DNA of 8,023 bases from UBA4582 sp047630175 (GTDB taxonomy: Bacteria > Pseudomonadota > Gammaproteobacteria > Pseudomonadales > Azotimanducaceae), in assembly GCA_047630175.1 (NCBI GenBank), contig JBLHVI010000120.1, forward strand, positions 1 through 8,023. The letters are read 5' to 3'. The position numbers and the translations under genes are program-made. Shown here in pieces: positions 5,362-8,023 of this stretch. The notes under the pieces were generated by a model. It had not been told where the DNA came from. It did no database searches and saw only the letters and a list, made by a program, of their open reading frames with translations. Each line of letters opens with the position of its first letter. The stretch's first letter is position 1.

Positions 5362-7158
5362 ATGGGTGAGTTACCTACATTAGAATTTGACGCCATTATT
5401 ATTGGCGGTGGCGGGGCTGGTATGCGAGCAGCGCTGCAGTTGGCAGAATCTGGCCGTAAAACAGCTGTCATATCCAAGGTCTTTCCAACGCGGTCGCACA
5501 CCGTGTCTGCGCAGGGTGGCATTACCTGCGCTATTGCCAGCGATGACCCGAATGATGATTGGCGCTGGCATATGTATGACACCATTAAAGGCTCCGACTA
5601 TATCGGTGACCAAGACGCCATTCAGTATATGTGTAGTGTAGGCCCGCAAGCTGTCTACGAACTAGACCATATGGGCCTACCGTTTTCACGCAATGACAAT
5701 GGTCGAATCTACCAGCGACCTTTCGGCGGTCAGTCCAAAGCTTTCGGCAAGGGCGGCCAAGCAGCTCGCACATGTGCGGCGGCTGACCGTACGGGTCACG
5801 CGCTGTTGCACGCATTATACCAAGGCAACACCAAAGCAGGATCTGTGTTCCTCTCAGAGTGGTTTGCTGTAGACATAGTGAAGAATGCACATGGCGCCGT
5901 CGTTGGCGTTGTCGCTATCTGTATGGAGACCGGTGAGACGCATTACATCAAAGCCGCCGCCACGGTGCTTGCTACCGGCGGTGCGGGTCGTATCTATCAG
6001 TCGACAACTAACGCACTTATGTGCACAGGTGACGGCACAGCCATGGCAATGCGTGCGGGCTTCGGCTTGCAAGACATGGAAATGTGGCAGTTTCATCCCA
6101 CGGGAATCGCGGGAGCCGGCACGCTGGTAACAGAAGGTTGTCGTGGAGAGGGTGGCTATCTTATCAATAAGGATGGCGAGCGTTTCATGGAGCGTTATGC
6201 CCCTTCGGTTAAAGACCTTGCTGGTCGCGATGTTGTTGCACGCAGCATGATTTTGGAGATTCTCGAAGGTCGCGGTGGTGGTGAAAACGGCGATCATGTG
6301 TTCCTAAAGCTCGATCATTTGGGTGAAGAGATCCTACATTCCCGACTACCCGGTATTGTTGAGCTCTCCAAGACGTTTGCCCACGTAGATCCGGTCAAAG
6401 AGCCAATCCCTGTTGTACCCACCTGTCACTACATGATGGGCGGTATCCCAACGAATATTCACGGGCAGGCTATCGGACGCAATGCGGCCGGCGAAGACGA
6501 GATTATTAATGGGCTTTACTCGGTCGGCGAAGCGGCATGTGTATCGGTTCATGGCGCCAACCGCTTGGGTGGCAACTCACTGCTCGACTTGGTGGTCTTT
6601 GGTCGCGCGGCTGGTCTGCACATCACTGATGCGCTGAACACTGGCATGGACTCAGGCGTAGCCTCGGCATCAGACATTGAGGCTGCTACATCACGCCTAA
6701 ACCGTTGGAATGAGTCTAGCAGTGGTGAGAGCGTCGCTAGCCTAAAGCGTGAGCTACAGTCCTGTATGCAGCTGAACTTCGGCGTGTTTCGTCGCGAGGA
6801 CAATATGCAAGCTGGAATGAAAACGTTGAGTGACCTGCGCGGGCGGATCGGTGAGGCCGTTATGAAAGACAAGAGCAATGCGTTCAACACTGCGCGGTTA
6901 GAGGCTCTGGAACTGGACAATCTGCTGGAAATAGCGGAGGCCACCGCGATTTCTGCGGAGGCCCGCAAAGAAAGCCGTGGTGCTCATGCCCGTGACGACT
7001 ACACCGTACGCGATGATGAGAACTGGTTGTGCCACTCTTGGTTTGACCCCACCACCAAAACACTGAGCAAGCGTGCGGTCAATCGTTCGCCCAGCTTACT
7101 TGAAACAGACAAAGACCTGCCGGAAGGCGTGTTCGAACCGAAAGAGAGGGTTTACTAA
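5362..7158 (+). CDS. sdhA: Succinate dehydrogenase flavoprotein subunit
   Basis: Catalytic subunit of complex II. It oxidises succinate to fumarate on the cytoplasmic face and passes electrons to SdhB. It has 598 residues (E. coli 588). The N-terminal dinucleotide motif GGGGAG (15-20) binds FAD, and His46 in RSHTVSAQGG is the covalent FAD attachment residue. Active-site residues are present: His245 (QFHPTGI), Arg289 (LAGRDVVARS), His356 (PTCHYMMGG) and Arg401 (HGANRLGGNS). The capping domain and C-terminal helical region appear complete, ending in a short basic-aromatic tail. Start ATG 5362 has GGGGGA (5348-5353) 8 bases upstream, inside the end of sdhD. It is third in the operon and directly abuts sdhB. 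Succinate dehydrogenase rather than fumarate reductase is indicated by the sdhCD partners and by location in the gltA-sdh-suc cluster. Confidence 0.98.
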   Translation: MGELPTLEFDAIIIGGGGAGMRAALQLAESGRKTAVISKVFPTRSHTVSAQGGITCAIASDDPNDDWRWHMYDTIKGSDYIGDQDAIQYMCSVGPQAVYELDHMGLPFSRNDNGRIYQRPFGGQSKAFGKGGQAARTCAAADRTGHALLHALYQGNTKAGSVFLSEWFAVDIVKNAHGAVVGVVAICMETGETHYIKAAATVLATGGAGRIYQSTTNALMCTGDGTAMAMRAGFGLQDMEMWQFHPTGIAGAGTLVTEGCRGEGGYLINKDGERFMERYAPSVKDLAGRDVVARSMILEILEGRGGGENGDHVFLKLDHLGEEILHSRLPGIVELSKTFAHVDPVKEPIPVVPTCHYMMGGIPTNIHGQAIGRNAAGEDEIINGLYSVGEAACVSVHGANRLGGNSLLDLVVFGRAAGLHITDALNTGMDSGVASASDIEAATSRLNRWNESSSGESVASLKRELQSCMQLNFGVFRREDNMQAGMKTLSDLRGRIGEAVMKDKSNAFNTARLEALELDNLLEIAEATAISAEARKESRGAHARDDYTVRDDENWLCHSWFDPTTKTLSKRAVNRSPSLLETDKDLPEGVFEPKERVY

Positions 7159-7863
7159 ATGCAAGTCAGTGTGTACCGCTATGACCCCGATAAAGATAGT
7201 GCACCTTATATGCAAGACTTTGATGTCGAATTACCTCAGGGTAAAGACATCATGGTCTTGGAGTTGCTGACGATACTCAAAGAGCAGGACGAAACGGTCA
7301 CTTTCAGACGTTCTTGCCGAGAAGGTGTCTGCGGTTCTGATGGTATGAGCATGAACGGCAAAAACGGCCTCGCTTGTATGACGCCTGTGTCGAAGGTCGC
7401 CAAAGGCGGAAAGTTGCAGGTCAAACCGCTTCCCGGTCTGCCAGTGATTCGAGATCTGGTTGTCGATATGGAGCAGTTTTACGCGCAATATCGTAAAATC
7501 TCGCCGTTCTTGATCAACAACGAACCAGCGCCGAGCAAGGAGCGTCTGCAATCGCCAGAAGATCGCGCTAAGCTCGACGGGTTGTACGAATGCATTTTGT
7601 GTGCGTGTTGCTCATCATCGTGTCCTTCGTTTTGGTGGAACCCTGACAAGTTCATTGGCCCAGCCGGTTTGTTGCAGGCCTATCGCTTCCTCGCTGACAG
7701 TCGCGACACGGCTACCGAAGAACGCCTCGGTAATTTGGAGGATCCTTTCAGCGTGTTTCGTTGCCGGGGCATCATGAATTGCGTGAACGTCTGTCCCAAG
7801 GGTCTAAACCCTACCCGGGCCATCGGCCACATCCGCAACATGTTAATCAAAAGAGCAGTCTAA
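7159..7863 (+). CDS. sdhB: Succinate dehydrogenase iron-sulfur subunit
   Basis: Electron-transfer subunit of complex II, 234 residues (E. coli 238), with three Fe-S clusters linking the SdhA flavin to quinone. The N-terminal ferredoxin domain ligates [2Fe-2S] through Cys53, Cys58, Asp61 and Cys73; the Asp ligand is as in E. coli. In the C-terminal domain, Cys145, Cys148, Cys151 and Cys212 should hold [4Fe-4S], and Cys155, Cys202 and Cys208 [3Fe-4S]. Trp159-Trp160 (in CPSFWWNPDKF) contribute to the quinone site. The residue after Cys202 is Arg203, where E. coli has His207. The ATG follows the sdhA TAA with no gap, and its ribosome site GAGAGGG (7144-7150) lies inside sdhA, so translation is probably coupled. 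Its last four codons and stop form part of the downstream terminator. Confidence 0.98.
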   Translation: MQVSVYRYDPDKDSAPYMQDFDVELPQGKDIMVLELLTILKEQDETVTFRRSCREGVCGSDGMSMNGKNGLACMTPVSKVAKGGKLQVKPLPGLPVIRDLVVDMEQFYAQYRKISPFLINNEPAPSKERLQSPEDRAKLDGLYECILCACCSSSCPSFWWNPDKFIGPAGLLQAYRFLADSRDTATEERLGNLEDPFSVFRCRGIMNCVNVCPKGLNPTRAIGHIRNMLIKRAV

Positions 7864-7880
7864 CGACTGCTCTTTTTTTT
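7849..7880 (+). terminator. Intrinsic terminator of sdhCDAB, overlapping the sdhB stop
   Basis: A perfect 12-bp stem, AAAAGAGCAGTC (7849-7860) with GACTGCTCTTTT (7865-7876), closes a TAAC loop and runs into eight T residues (7873-7880). The left arm encodes the last residues of SdhB, and the loop starts with its TAA stop (7861-7863). On the opposite strand the tail is only TTTT, so it should act mainly rightward. It lies between sdhB and sucA, so full read-through into the suc genes is not expected unless termination is regulated. Confidence 0.92.
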
Positions 7881-7985
7881 AAACGTCATATTCTCCTTTA
7901 ATCTCAGTCAGCCTGAGCTAAACTGATCAGCATTAACCGGTGGTAAGGTCCGGCAGGCTAAAATTTCTCAAAATACGGTGGGGAC

Positions 7986-8023
7986 ATGCAAGAAAGTAAA
8001 ATGGAACAGCTATGGCGTAGTGG
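7986..8023 (+). CDS. sucA: 2-oxoglutarate dehydrogenase E1 component, N-terminus only
   Basis: The frame from ATG 7986 runs off the window after 12 full codons (MQESKMEQLWRS). This matches the start of SucA proteins, especially the Pseudomonas type beginning MQES, and its place directly after sdhB is the standard one. SucA is the thiamine-diphosphate-dependent decarboxylase that begins conversion of 2-oxoglutarate to succinyl-CoA. GGTGGGG (7977-7983) just before the ATG is a G-rich but closely spaced ribosome site. In the 105 bases after the sdh terminator a TAAAAT hexamer (7959-7964) could be a -10 element, but no -35 lies at the right distance. An 8-bp palindrome CTGATCAG is at 7923-7930. 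Identification rests on few residues plus context. Confidence 0.78.
   Translation, partial: MQESKMEQLWRS

Noticed and set aside
5380..6968. Several antisense open frames of 68-147 codons opposite sdhA
   Set aside because: They are shadows of the strong sdhA coding frame and have no family resemblance or ribosome sites.

Overview
The window is core metabolic chromosome from a gammaproteobacterium. This rests on the protein sequences and on the arrangement: gltA (citrate synthase) is divergent from sdhCDAB (succinate dehydrogenase), and sdhCDAB is followed by sucA, a classical gammaproteobacterial TCA-cycle cluster. The start of SucA resembles Pseudomonas-type SucA more than the enterobacterial protein. 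I would guess a Pseudomonadales, Oceanospirillales or Cellvibrionales relative, but cannot fix the genus. No mobile element, phage gene, CRISPR array, tRNA or rRNA was seen.

Left part (1-2254): the 3' end of a CoxE-like von Willebrand factor A (VWA) protein reads rightward and converges on a leftward D-2-hydroxyacid dehydrogenase. A gap of about 480 bases follows with no convincing gene. It holds a 16-bp tandem repeat and two overlapping, mutually exclusive inverted repeats.

Middle (2255-4586): a cytoplasmic cyclophilin-type prolyl isomerase and citrate synthase both read leftward. The 412-base gap between gltA and sdhC carries candidate divergent promoters, a perfect palindrome next to the gltA -10 element, and a structured leader before sdhC. 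That leader contains an 11-codon ORF with a far better ribosome binding site than sdhC itself.

Right part (4587-8023): sdhC, sdhD, sdhA and sdhB are tightly packed (gaps of 10, 3 and 0 bases) and encode a complete four-subunit succinate:quinone oxidoreductase. The ligands for FAD, the three Fe-S clusters and haem, and the quinone-site residues I could check, are present. A strong intrinsic terminator overlaps the sdhB stop codon, and sucA begins 122 bases after that stop.

Together the genes feed acetyl-CoA into the cycle (GltA), oxidise succinate into the quinone pool (SdhCDAB) and begin 2-oxoglutarate oxidation (SucA). The genes themselves are ordinary. The least explained material is non-coding: the sdhC leader, the gltA promoter palindrome and the structured gap at 1881-2178.
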